From: Scalesia atractyloides
Taxonomy: Eukaryota; Streptophyta; Magnoliopsida; Asterales; Asteraceae
DNA: 64,000 nt
Reading direction: 5' to 3'
NCBI GenBank assembly: GCA_947069175.1
Contig: CAMTDV010000028.1
Location: 70,230,157 to 70,294,156 of the forward strand
The position numbers and the translations under genes were made by a program. The notes beneath the pieces were generated by a model. That model did no database searches. It was not told the origin of the DNA and saw only the letters and a program-made list of their open reading frames with translations. Shown here one piece after another: positions 21,243 through 33,600 of this stretch (position 1 is the stretch's first letter; each line of letters starts with the position of its first letter).

Positions 21243-22081
21243 TTTTCTGTTATCTCTAGGAACACAAATGGGATTTATACACAAACCCAGTTAAACCGGT
21301 TGCGCCAACTGAAAAACGATAATTGGCAAATCGATCGTCAATTCGTTTGTTTATTCGCACATTCAGTTTATAACCGATGCACCGACGGTTTTTAATCAAG
21401 TCGGAATTGATTAAACATAAAGCCTCATCATTATCGGTTTTTATAACCGAAAAATCATCAAGTCCAGATTTCTTCAACTTCAGACCACTCTCGCGACTCA
21501 GAAATATCATACCAATACTCCATTTCATTTTCGTCACATTTTCAGACCATCAGAACGCCTAAATCAGCTCGCCGGAATTTTCTGCAAAAGTCGCCGGAAA
21601 ACGTATTCAACTCAAACCGGTAAAATACCTCGACTTTACTATTTCAATCAATTGTTAGAACTTTACTAACATTAACCCATCGCTCATAATCAACCACAGA
21701 CGACATTGCTGGACTTCTGTTTTCACCGGAAAACTTCTGGAATTGTCGGAAACTCACTGATTACCGGTATGCTCATTCAAACGTGCTGATAATCAATACT
21801 CATTAGTTCAATTTCACATCTAATCCCTTAAACCTGTTAATTGATTCTCACAGCCGAAGGTTCCAAAACAGAGCCGACGAGCTTCGCCGGATTCTCTGAA
21901 GAAGACGATCTGTTCGGTATTTTCGTTTCCCCAAACTTTTCGGTTCAATGCATTCAAATTGTTCATCATGTTCATTAACTAAATTAATCGCGTATCAGTT
22001 GTTTTGATTGATGTCTGTGTTTGTAATGAAGAAGACGAGTTCAGAGATGACATAAGATTAATTAAAATCGGAATTATAAAC

Positions 22082-22499
22082 GGGTTAGACACACAGTCCA
22101 GCGGTGGACTGTGTGCAAACAAAAAACATACACGTCCCGAGTTCTATCTCTGCTACACGCACTCCTTGTGTAATAAAATGCCTTTTTGATTAAAAACTAA
22201 ACCGGGTTAACTCAGTTAGTTGTTAAGTATAATAAAAACCGAGATAATAACCAGGTTAGACACACAGTCCAGCGGTGGACTGTGTGCAACATTAAGTCAT
22301 ACGTCGCGCATTCGAAACCCGTCACTAGCACCGGTCCGTTGAATTAAAATGTTTTTGCAATTAAAAGAATTTCGGTTAAATTGAATAAGTATATAAATAT
22401 AATTAAAAACAAGATTATTTCGGGTTAGACACGTAGCTCAGTTGGTAGAGCTGCGTGCACGCGTACGGGAGGTCTCGGGTTCGAGCCTCACCTGGCGCA
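22082..22499 (+). other. Three tandem tRNA-like modules, nested 5' LTR
   Basis: Units at 22082-22160, 22254-22330 and 22422-22499. Units 1 and 2 share the same perfect 11-bp hairpin, so here unit 2 resembles unit 1, unlike the outer LTRs. Unit 3 keeps tagctcagttggtagagc and ggttcgagcc. T5 or longer runs follow near 22182, 22352 and 22576. The box B of unit 1 is mutated (gttctatc) compared with the 3' LTR copy (gttcgatc). Confidence 0.6.
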
Positions 22500-23732
22500 A
22501 ACTAATTCGCTGACCGAACCGGTCAACAGGTCAACAGGTCAACGGTCAACGGTCAACGGTCAACGGTCAACGCTAAATAAACAATTTTTTTATATTTTTA
22601 TTTATTTAATTCAATTTAAAAATCAATTAAAAATACTTAAAAATAACATTTTTAAAGATAGAAAATAGCCTTGAACTCACAAAAATATATCTAAAAATTT
22701 CATTAAAATCCTTAATAAAATCCACTCGTTTAATATATTTTTCCGTTATTATTTAGGTTAGTATTTCTCGTTGTTTCGCTCATCTAATTCGTGCGCATCT
22801 CACCATCTCCAATCCAACGCACCCAATGTGAGTGAATCTTTACAAATTCCCCGCTTTAATCACGTTTTGGGGTGTATCATGTGTCTTGTTATATATATAT
22901 GATAATTAAACCATTGTGCATACATCATATCATGAACATATGTATTTAGTTTGTTTCAACTGTTGTGTAGTTATTGTTGGATGCAATTTATTATTTTCAA
23001 TACATGCAATTTCATAGGCCGCCGCTCACCATTACATTATGAGCGTTGAGCATGTTCCCCATTTCATTATGAGGTTGAACCTGGCGTGCCCACATACGAT
23101 CGGCTCCGTTTGATTGAGCCTTGATCGCACAGACATTTTACATTTTCAGTACATGCAATACGATCGGCTCCGTTTGATTGAGCCTTGATCGCACAGACAG
23201 TTTAGATATTCAATACATGCAATACGATCGGCTCCGCTTGATTGAGCCTTGATCGCACAGTTCATTTATGTTATTTATCGTATGTTGTTGGTATGTTAAT
23301 GTATGCTATCATATGTTGTTGTATGTTATAGTTGTGTTTGCTAATTGCCACTGCTTGATTATTTACATTTGCTCATTTATGATTATGCACAATTTTTCAT
23401 TGATAAACTAACAAGTAATTCATTAATAAATGTTTATCTAATAAGGTTCACTCGCCAACTTATGTTGACCCAAAAACCCCCATTTTTACACATGATACAG
23501 GTGAACGAGCAGCAGCTAGGAACACATAGGATTGGACTAGAAGAATAAAATGATTTAGAGTTGGGATTGTTATGTTGGTTTATTTTCCTTGTAATGTATG
23601 AACATGTTTGAACATTTGGAAATGTAACTTTGACTTTATTAAATATGAAACATAGTAGTAAATGTCATGAGCTTTGGTGATAACCCAATTATGCCCCGAC
23701 TCTTATTCCGCTGCGGGTCGGGGTGTGACAGA

Positions 23733-23747
23733 TTTGTATCAGAGCCA
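23733..23747 (+). other. Primer binding site of nested element, one substitution
   Basis: Reads tttgtatcagagcca where the functional sequence has ttggtatcagagcca. The single G-to-T change would weaken initiator tRNA-Met pairing but leaves most of the match. Confidence 0.8.
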
Positions 23748-24540
23748 TGACTATAGGGATATAGGATAGGTTATTAGACCCTTAGAGCCTATACTATAGT
23801 CGATTAGAAACTTATAAGATTTTTGTGTGTTACATGCCAAATTTCATGATGTTTATATTTTTCATGTTAAATGTTACATTTAATATTGTGCAAGCATGTT
23901 CATAAGTATGTATTATCATATAATGCCTATCATGAATCGTATACTCATAACATATCACATCCATGAAAGCACACACCACATCATGATTGCTTTTACAATG
24001 ATTTTCGTGTTTTCAAATCTCATCAAAGTGAGTTCTCATGACGGGCATGTAGTAACTGGAAGGGTACCAGTACCGATAGTCGGAACGTCCTGTCTAGGCT
24101 GGCATTCGTATAAATCCAAAATAAAGGACCAGTTTGCCTACCTGGGGACTAACGATGAGAGTACGAAGTACCTATTAGGCTAAAGCATGCTATACCAAAC
24201 GTCGTGTGAGCTAACCCCACTTTGAGTTGTCATTGTGTCTACACCTGGACACGATCCGACCAAACATCTCATGAACATATTTTGTGGTTTGCATTCGGGG
24301 GATGCGAGTGTTAAATTGCCAATACTAATGTGAATCCTACCAAGCCAATAGCCATGGGGGCCCACATGACTATGTAGGTGAAGGTATGGGGGACATTTGA
24401 GGCCCAACATGAGCGAACCCAAGACATCCTATGGATGTGGTTGCATTATTGATATTTATGTTATTTTCATTTTCTTAAAGACACATGACACCTAAAAAGA
24501 CATCATAAACTCACAATCTCCTCATTGTATGATCCTGTAG
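23748..24540 (+). other. Leader of nested element
   Basis: Collinear with the leader of the outer element between PBS and gag start. No coding seen. Confidence 0.55.
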
Positions 24541-25866
24541 ATGTCGTCTAGACAGCAACGAAGGGGTAAAAGATCCAAAAGGTCTCAGGAACGTTTGGCC
24601 ACTCAGATCGCGAAACAAATGGCCACGATACTGCCTGACATTGTGGTCCAAGTACAACAAGCCCTTGCTACAAATCCTACTAACCCTCCCCAACAACAGG
24701 ACCAGAACATCGACAACCCTCCTACCAGTAAGTGCTCTTACAAACATTTTAAGTCTTGTGATCCTCCTAAATTTGAAGGGACCGAGGGTGTCACTGCTCT
24801 CCTACATTGGTTCGAGGAGATGGAAAACACCTTTCTCAACTGCGATTGTCCTGAGGATCGCAAGGTTCGATACGCCACCGGGAGACTATTTGGGGTAGCT
24901 CTCACTTGGTGGAATACTGAGAAAGGGAAGAGGGGAACTGAAGATGCAATGGCCTTAACTTGGGAGGAGTTAAGGGAAATCATGACTAGGCATTTCTGTC
25001 CTAGGAGTGAGGTTAAAAAGTTGGAGGACGAATTCCATTCTTTAAAGCAAAAGGAGGGAGATCATACCATCTACAACAAGAGGTTCTTAGAGTTGAACCA
25101 AATGGTCCCTAACTTGTTCACCCCAACTTATCGCTTGGTCGAGCATTATATTCGAGGTCTTCCCTCGAAAATTCAAGATTCAGTTCTCAGCACTTCACCA
25201 GCAACACTTGAAGCTGCTATGGAACTAGCCATTGAACTGACCGAAAATCGCATTCGAAACGGTAAATTCAAAGAGGAGAAGAAGAAAGCCCCCATTGAGG
25301 CTCAAACTTCAAACCATTCTGGTTCCTCCTCGAAGTTTACTGGTAAAAGGAATCGAAGCACAAGAAACTTCGCCGTCACACAAACCAATTACCCTATCCC
25401 TGCTGCACCCGTTACCTAAGTCGCCCCTTCACCTGCACCATACAAAAGACCATACTTGGCCCATTACCAAAATGCAACCGCCGGCTGTGGTCGCGCAGGT
25501 CATACTGTTCAAACCTGTCGCATGCCTCAGCGAACGAACCATCACTAGCCTTCAACCCAAACCCACCAACAAATAATGGGTCAAGCCCAACAACCCCTAC
25601 TACTACCAGCTACCCAACATTTAGCCCAAACCTACTATCAACCCAACTATCCCATGGTACAACCTATGCGGGCTTGCTACAATTGTGGAGACCCAAGCCA
25701 TTTTAGAAACACTTGCCCACGTTTGGTGAACATCATTCATGCCCAAGCTCAAGCAAATCCGGTGAATCAAGCTAATCAAGCTCCACCACCTGCAAGAGGA
25801 AGAGCTTATAACATCAACACCAATACTGTTGAAAATAATAACGGCCCAAACGAATCACCCAACTAA
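24541..25866 (+). pseudogene. Nested element gag, nearly intact capsid with stop and partial knuckle deletion
   Basis: Starts MSSRQQRRGKRSK and is open for 292 codons to a TAA at 25417-25419. The retrotrans_gag region shows LTWWNTEKGKRGTEDAM, WEELREIMTRHFCPRSEVKK and NKRFLELNQMVPNL. The same frame reopens and contains the CCHC knuckle CYNCGDPSHFRNTC (about 25675-25716), ending at 25866. Compared with the outer copy, about 50 bases covering half of the first Cys/His cluster are missing near 25480. The capsid domain is whole, so a truncated Gag could still be made. Confidence 0.85.
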
Positions 25867-26457
25867 TTTCTCCTCACCAAGAATCAAGACTCAACTCTAA
25901 TCGTCTAGTTTTAATGTTTTTCTTTATGTTATCTCCATCTTTCCGTATTCCAGTTGTAAAATTTGGAAACTATGAATCCAAGAATTTTAATACGATTTGA
26001 TATTACAGTTTTGTTCTATACTCATTGATTTAACATTTATATCATCATACATCTCGACGTATCTCAATCTCATCATTTAAAGAAGTTGGGTTGTGTCACA
26101 CTTTTACATAGACTGACCCCTTCATCAAAACCAACGAGAGAGGTACTGTCAACATTTAGTCATGTATCATTTCAGAATTGAGACTCAAGTTTTGTTTGTT
26201 GTGTTGTTTATGTTTTAGAGTCACATAGAACTGATCATGATTTACTGATAAAGCCAATGAAAATTTGACAAGAATATGGTGGATACGCCGCTGGTACTTC
26301 CTATATATAAGTATTCTTGGCAAAGAATCAAAAGCATTACCAGGAGATTATGAAAAGTTCCGTGTAGGTTTAAATATCGTCATGGTTGAAGTTTTTGTTT
26401 ATGATCATTACAAATGCATCGGTTCCCTCAAAACTGTTATAAATAAAATCGTAAGCG
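25826..26457 (+). other. Replacement segment where protease-RT-RNase H should be
   Basis: About 630 bases without similarity to the outer element, between homologous sequence ending near 25825 and resuming near 26458 (gacatcaaagatcaaattcg). In the outer element the matching interval is about 1.9 kb of coding sequence. It is AT-rich and shows no domain; a reading frame from 26265 runs through into the integrase side but its first part is unrecognised. Origin unknown. Confidence 0.7.
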
Positions 26458-27890
26458 ACATCAAAGATCAAATTCGAGAAGCCCAACACGTTTCAATAAC
26501 GGAAGAAGATGTGCGAAAGGAGATGTCTTGTGGAGTTGAACTTAAAATTTAAACTAAATCAGACGGTATTCTATACTGTCTTGATCGCATATAGATTCCT
26601 GACCACAATAATCTTCGTGATATTTTTCTTGTGAATGAGACGCACAAAACACGATATTCTATACACCCAGGAGCCGACAAGATGTATCAGGACCTTTGAT
26701 ACACCCACTGGTGGCCTGGAATGAAAAAGGATATTGTTGATTTTGTTTCCAAGTGTTTTTCATGTTCCAAAATAAAAGCTGAACACCAAAGACCCTCAGG
26801 ACTTCTGGTCCAACTTGAAATACTTATATGGAGGTGGGAAAATATAACCATGGATTTCATTACCAGGTTACCTCTCACTTCTGGTGGGTATGACACTATA
26901 CGGATAGTAACTGATCGACTTACAAAATCAGCTCACTCTATTCCTATCCGCGAAGATTTTAAGAACGAAAAGCTAGCTCGTATTTGTATCCGCGAAATCG
27001 TAAGCCGACATGGAGTACCGTTAAGCATTATTTCTGATCGTGATGGTCGTTTCACTTCACGAACATGGCAAGCAGTACAATCCGCTATGGGCACGCGATT
27101 AGATCTCAGTACCGCCTATCATCCTCAAACTGATGGACAGTCTGAGCGCACCATTCAAACTCTTGAAGATATGCTTCGAGCATGTGTTATAGACTTCAAG
27201 GAAAATTGGGACGCTCATCTACCGCTAGATGAATTTTTTTGTACAACAACAGCTATCATTCAAGCATCGGCATGGCACCTTTTGAAGCCTTATATGGTCG
27301 TAAGTGCCGATCTCCTGTATGTTGGCACGAAATTGGGGAAGCTCAAATTACTGGTCTAGAATTGATCCAAGAAACCACAGACAAGATCCACCAAATTTGA
27401 AACAATCTTTTAGCGACCCAAAGTTGTCAAAAGAGTTATGTAGACAAACGACGGAAGCCTTTAGAGTTTAACACTGGTGATCATGTATTTCTAAAAGTAT
27501 CACCGTGGAAGAGAGTAGTTCGTTTTGGTCAAAAAGGGCAAGCTAGCACCACGCTACGTAGGGCCTTTCAAGATACTCGAAAGAGTAGGACCTATAGCTT
27601 ACAAGCTTGATCTACCAGAAGAACTCAACAGGATTCATCTCACATTCCACGTATCAAACTTGAAGAAGTGTCACGAAAACCTCCACATCCCTCTGGAAGA
27701 TATTCAGATTGATGAATCTAAGCATATTATTGAAAGACCTGTAGAGATCATGGATTTCGGAGAAAACGTCTTCAACGAAGTCGCATTCCAATTATTAGGG
27801 TACGCTGGGAGTCGAAACGGGGACCTGAGTTTACTTGGGGACGTGAGGACTCAATACGCGAACAATAACCGCACCTTTTTCCTACTACTA
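26458..27890 (+). pseudogene. Nested element integrase and chromodomain remnant
   Basis: Collinear with the integrase half of the outer pol. Stops occur between 26550 and 26720. The zinc-binding region survives in part (CFSCSKIKAEHQRPSGLL). The catalytic core shows TMDFITRLPL, SIISDRDGRFTSRTWQ and STAYHPQTDGQSERTIQTLE, so the DDE residues are visible. Frameshifts near 27235 and a stop near 27398 follow. The GPY/F motif RYVGPFKILERVGPIAYKLD is intact (about 27549-27608), and the chromodomain is frameshifted after about 27765. Inactive as integrase. Confidence 0.85.
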
Positions 27891-27917
27891 TTACTTAAAT
27901 TTCGGGACGAAATTTCT

Positions 27918-27932
27918 AAAAGTAGGGGATAC
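27918..27932 (+). other. Polypurine tract, nested element
   Basis: aaaagtaggggatac immediately before the 3' LTR, preceded by the chromovirus-typical aaatttcgggacgaaattt. Would prime plus-strand DNA synthesis. Confidence 0.75.
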
Positions 27933-28119
27933 TGTAACATTTGTCAAAATCGGGTTTCCAAAACCCGCTCCGTTTTGTAATCGAATATCAAGTTATAAAA
28001 ATCACGTTGAATATTTATGATTATTTTGACTTAAAATGATACATAATTAATAGATAAACTAAACTATAAAAAGTATATTTGATAAAAGGTTAAAACAAAA
28101 TAAATAAAAAAAATATGAT

Positions 28120-28203
28120 GCTGCCGGGACTCGAACCCGGGTCAGCCAGAAATCAACTTCAGCGACTTAACACACACTCACAAGACCACTCCGCCACATT
28201 GTG
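28120..28203 (-). other. tRNA-like module, minus strand, nested 3' LTR
   Basis: Box A TGGCGGAGTGGT and box B GGGTTCGAGTCCC with a fully paired T-arm (CCGGG...CCCGG) on the reverse strand. The better preserved of the two nested copies. Confidence 0.62.
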
Positions 28204-29044
28204 TTTTCTGTTATCTCTAGGAACACAAATGAGATTTATACACAAACCCAGTTAAACCGGTTGCGCCAACTGAAAAACGGTAATCGGCAAATCAATCGTC
28301 AATTCGTTTGTTTATTCGCACATTCAGTTTATAACCGATGCACCGACGGTTTTTAATCAAGTCGGAATTGATTAAACATAAAGCCTCATCATTATCGGTT
28401 TTTATAACCGAAAAATCATCAAGTCCAGATTTCTTCAACTTCAGACCACTCTCGCGACTCAGAAATATCATACCAATACTCCATTTCATTTTCGTCACTT
28501 TTTCAGACCATCAAAACGCCTAAATCAGCTCGCCGGAATTTTCTGCAAAAGTCGCCGGAAAACCGTATTCAACTCAAACCGGTAAAATACCTCGACTTTA
28601 CTGTTTCAATCAATTGTTAGAACTTTACTAACATTAATCCATCGCTCATCATCAACCACAGACGACATTGCTGGACTTTCTGTTTTCACCGGAAAACTTC
28701 TGGAATTGTCGGAAACTCGCTGATTACCGGTATGCTCATTCAAACGTGCTGATAATCAATACTCATTAGTTCAATTTCACATCTAATCCCTTAAACCTGT
28801 TAATTGATTCTCACAGCCGAAGGTTCCAAAACAGAGCCGACGAGCTTCGCCGGATTCTCTGAAGAAGACGATCTGTTCGGTATTTTCGTTTCCCCAAACT
28901 TTTCGGTTCAATGCATTCAAATTGTTCATCATGTTCATTAACTAAGTTAATCGCGTATCAGTTGTTTTGATTGATGTCTGTGTTTGTAATGAAGAAGACG
29001 AGTTCAGAGATGACATAAGATTAATTAAAATCGGAATTATAAAC

Positions 29045-29463
29045 GGGTTTAGACACACAGTCCAGCGGTGGACTGTGTGCAAACAAAAAACATACACGTC
29101 CCGAGTTCGATCTCTGCTACACGCACTCCTTGTGTAATAAAATGCCTTTTTGATTAAAAACTAAACCGGGTTAACTCAGTTAGTTGTTAAGTATAATAAA
29201 AACCGAGATAATAACCAGGTTAGACACACAGTCCAGCGGTGGACTGTGTGCAACATTAAGTCATACGTCGCGCGTTCGAAACCCGTCACTAGCACCGGTC
29301 CGTTGAATTAAAATGTTTTTGCAATTAAAAGAATTTCGGTTAAATTGAATAAGTATATAAATATAATTAAAAACAAGATTATTTCGGGTTAGACACATAG
29401 CTCAGTTGGTAGAGCTGCGTGCACGCGTACGGGAGGTCTCGGGTTCGAGCCTCACCCGGCGCA
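29045..29463 (+). other. Three tandem tRNA-like modules, nested 3' LTR
   Basis: Units at 29045-29124, 29219-29294 and 29386-29463. Same hairpins and box-B cores as the 5' LTR, with gttcgatc intact in unit 1. T5 or longer runs follow each unit (near 29145, 29315 and 29536). Confidence 0.6.
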
Positions 29464-30680
29464 AACTAATTCGCTGACCGAACCGGTCAACAGGTCAACA
29501 GGTCAACGGTCAACGGTCAACGCTAAATAAACAATTTTTTTATATTTTTATTTATTTAATTCAATTTAAAAATCAATTAAAAATACTTAAAAATAACATT
29601 TTTAAAGATAGAAAATAGCCTTGAACTCACAAAAATATATCTAAAAATTTCATTAAAATCCTTAATAAAATCCACTCGTTTAATATATTTTTCCGTTATT
29701 ATTTAGGTTAGTATTTCTCGTTGTTCCGCTCATCTAATTCGTGCGCATCTCACCATCTCCAATCCAACGCACCCAATGTGAGTGAATCTTTACAAATTCC
29801 CCGCTTTAATCACGTTTTGGGGTGTATCATGTGTCTTGTTATATATATATGATAATTAAACCATTGTGCATACATCATATCATGAACATATGTATTTAGT
29901 TTGTTTCAACTGTTGTGTAGTTATTGTTGGATGCAATTTATTATTTTCAATACATGCAATTTCATAGGCCGCCGCTCCCCATTACATTATGAGCGTTGAG
30001 CATGTTCCCCATTTCATTATGAGGTTGAACCTGGCGTGCCCACATACGATCGGCTCCGTTTGATTGAGCCTTGATCGCACAGACATTTTACATTTTCAGT
30101 ACATGCAATACGATCGGCTCCGTTTGATTGAGCCTTGATCGCACAGACAGTTTACATATTCAATACATGCAATACGATCGGCTCCGCTTGATTGAGCCTT
30201 GATCGCACAGTTCATTTATGTTATTTATCGTATGTTGTTGGTATGTTAATGTATGCTATCATATGTTGTTGTATGTTATAGTTGTGTTTGCTAATTGCCA
30301 CTGCTTGATTATTTACATTTGCTCATTTATGATTATGCACAATTTTTCATTGATAAACTAACAAGTAATTCATTAATAAATGTTTATCTAATAAGGTTCA
30401 CTCGCCAACTTATGTTGACCCAAAAACCCCCATTTTTTCACATGATACAGGTGAACCAGCAGCAGCTAGGAACACATAGGATTGGACTAGAAGAATAAAA
30501 TGATTTAGAGTTGGGATTGTTATGTTGGTTTATTTTCCTTGTAATGTATGAACATGTTTGAATATTTGGAAATGTAACTTTGACTTTATTAAATATGAAA
30601 CATAGTAGTAAATGTCATGAGCTTTGGTGATAACCCAATTATGCCCCGACTCTTATTCCGCTGCGGGTCGGGGTGTGACA

Positions 30681-30685
30681 ATGCT
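30681..30685 (+). other. Target site duplication atgct (right), nested element
   Basis: Second copy of 20967-20971. The host protein frame resumes directly after it. Confidence 0.93.
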
Positions 30686-33600
30686 GAGGTAGTATGCCGC
30701 GAAAAGTTCATTCGCATTCCTCTTGCAGACGGTCAGACCCTACGAATCTTCGGAGAAACCCCTTCGAAAGGACTCAAATTAATGTCCTGTCTTCAAGCCC
30801 GAAAATATCTCCGCAAGAACTATGTCGCATTCCTAACTCACGTCGTCAAGAAGGGAAACAAGGAGAAGAAACTCGAAGATATACCAGTAGTGAAAGAATT
30901 CCCACAAGTCTTTCCCGACGACATCTCAGGACTTCCTCCCGTAAGAGAAGTCGAATTCCGCATTGACCTTATACCTGGCGCTACACCAGTCGCAAGATCT
31001 CCTTATAGGTTAGCCCCATCCGAAATGCAAGAGCTGGCTAGTCAACTGCAAGAGCTGACTGACAGAGGATTCATACGTCCTAGCTCATCGCCTTGGGGTG
31101 CACCTGTTCTTATTGTGAAGAAGAAAGATGGAACGTTTCGCATGTGTATAGACTATAGAGAGCTCAACAAGTTAACGGTTAAGAACCGCTACCCATTACC
31201 TCGCATCGATGACCTTCTAGACCAACTTCAAGGCGCCACCTGTTTTTCAAAAATCGACCTTCGATCTGGTTATCATCAACTCAGAGTACTTGAAGAAGAC
31301 GTCCCAAAGACCGTCTTCCGAACTCGTTATGGTCATTACGAATTCATGGTCATCCCATTTGGTTTAACCAACGCCCCAGTAGTATTCATGGATTTAATGA
31401 ATAGGGTATGCAAACCCTACCTCGACCGCTTTGTTATAGTCTTCATCGACGATATTCTTATCTACTCAAAGTCTAAATCCGATCATGAACGACACCTTCG
31501 ACTTATCCTTACACTCTTAAGGACTGAAAAGCTGTACGCTAAGTTCTCGAAATGTGAATTCTGGTTAAGGGAAGTACAATTCCTTGGACACGTCGTCAAT
31601 GACAAGGGAATTCATGTTTATCCCTCAAAAATCAAGGCAGTATAGGAATGGCAAGCGCCACGTACCCCTACCGAAGTAAGGTCATTTCTTGGTTTGGCTG
31701 GTTACTATCGCCGCTTCATTTCCAATTTCTCTCGTATTGCTGTACCACTCACGACTTTGACTCATAAAGGAAAACCCTTCATATGGGGACCTAAGCAAGA
31801 GGAGGCCTTCCAAACTCTAAAGCAAAAACTTTGTGACGCACCTATCCTCACACTCCCTGAGGGTTGCGATGACTTTGTGGTATATTGCGACGCATCAGGG
31901 CAAGGGCTAGGTTGTGTATTGATGCAAAGAGGAAAAGTGATAGCCTATGCCTCTAGGCAACTCAAGGTTCACGAGAAGAATTACACCACCCACGACCTGG
32001 AACTTGGAGCCGTTGTGTTCGCTCTTAAGATATGGAGACATTACCTCTACGGTACCAAGTGTGAAATATACACTGACCACAAGAGCCTCCAACATATCTT
32101 TAACCAAAAGGAGTTGAATATGAGGCAACGAAGATGGGTCGAACTTCTTAACGACTACGACTATGAAATTCGGTATCATCCTGGTAAGGCAAATGTGGTG
32201 GCCGATGCACTCAGTCGAAAAGGTTATGCGAACTCCATTCATCTTCTATGTTCGCAAATCATAACCGACATCAAAGATCGTATCCGAGAAGCTCAACATG
32301 TTTCAGTAACAGAAAATGACGTACGCGATGAGCTGTCTTGTGGAGCTGAACTTAAGATCGAAACTAAATCCGACGGTATTCTATACTATCTACATTGCAT
32401 ATGGATTCCTGATCACGATAACCTTCGTGATTTCCTTATGAATGAGGCGCACAAAACACGGTACTTTGTACACCCACGAGCCGACAAGATGTATCAAGAC
32501 CTTCGATACACCTACTGGTGGCCTGGCATGAAAAAGGATATTGCTGTTTTTGTTTGCAAGTGCCTTACATGTTCCAAAGTAAAAGCTGAACATCAAAGAC
32601 CTTCAGGACTTCTAACCCAACCTGAAATACCTGTATGGAAGTGGGAAAACATAACCATGGACTTCATTACCGGGTTACCTCGCACCTCTAGTGAGTATGA
32701 CACTATATGGGTAATCATTGATCGTCTTACAAAATCAGCTCACTTCATTCCGATTCGCGAGGACTTCAAGAACGAGAAGTTAGCTCGTATCTATATCAGC
32801 AAGATCGTAAGCCGTCATGGTGTACCTCTAAGTATCATTTCAGACCGTGATGGTCGTTTCACTTCACGAACATGGCAAGCTGTACAAACCGCCTTGGGTA
32901 CACGATTAGACCTCAGTACCGCTTTTCATCCTCAAACTGATGGACAATCTGAACGCACCATCCAAACTCTTAAAGACATGCTTCGAGCATGTGTCATAGA
33001 CTTCAAGGGAAATTGGGACTCTCATCTACCATTAGTTGAATTTTCGTACAACAATAGTTATCACTCAAGTATCGGCATGACTCCTTTCGAAGCTTTATAT
33101 GGTCGTAAGTGCCGATCTCCAGTATGTTGGCACGAAATTGGGGAAGCTCAAATCACCGGTCCAGAATTAATTCAAGAAACAACAGACAAGATCCATCAAA
33201 TTCGAAACAATCTTCTAGCGGCACAAAGTCATCAAAAGAGTTATGCAGACAAACGACGAAAGCCCTTGGAGTTTAACACTGGTGATCAAGTACTTTTAAA
33301 GGTATCACCGTGGAAGGTAGTAGTTCGTTTTGGCCAGAAGGGCAAGCTAGCACCACGCTACGTAGGACCTTTCAAGATACTCGAAAGAGTAGGACCTGTA
33401 GCATACAAGCTTGACCTACCAGAAGAACTCAACAGAATTCATCCCACATTCCACGTGTCAAACCTAAAGAAGTGCCTCGCCGATGAAAACCTCCATATTC
33501 CCCTAGAAGATATTCAGATCGATGAATCTATGCACTTCATTGAAAGACCAGTAGAGATCATGGACTTCGGAGAAAAACGTTTAAGACGGAGTCGTATTCC

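Larger units (their letters stand above)
20972..23730 (+). repeat. 5' LTR of nested element (2759 bp)
   Basis: tgtaacatttg...gggtgtgaca. Carries the four tRNA-like modules, a run of ggtcaac heptamers (about 22520-22571) two units longer than in the 3' LTR, and three copies of the gatcggctccg unit (23097-23257). No clear TATA box was seen. Confidence 0.93.
20972..30680 (+). mobile_element. Nested chromovirus derivative (9.7 kb) lacking protease, RT and RNase H
   Basis: LTRs 20972-23730 and 27933-30680 with perfect atgct duplications. It belongs to the same superfamily as its host element but its LTRs form a distinct subfamily. The interior keeps gag (24541-25866) and integrase-chromodomain (26458-27890). 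Between them lies about 630 bases of unrelated sequence where the related element has protease, RT and RNase H. The two LTRs are nearly identical (roughly 1 percent by eye), yet gag and integrase are both broken, so this copy probably moved using proteins supplied by relatives. Confidence 0.9.
27933..30680 (+). repeat. 3' LTR of nested element (2748 bp)
   Basis: Near-identical to 20972-23730, two ggtcaac heptamers shorter. Three gatcggctccg units at 30046-30207. The host reading frame appears to run in from 30617, but 30617-30680 is LTR, not protein. Confidence 0.93.

Noticed and set aside
24180..24422. Minus-strand ORF in the nested leader
   Set aside because: Lies in the untranslated leader antisense to the element, with no domain and no counterpart start context.
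30617..30680. N-terminal extension of the outer pol frame (MSFGDNPIMPRLL)
   Set aside because: This is the end of the nested 3' LTR that happens to be open; the protein resumes at 30686.
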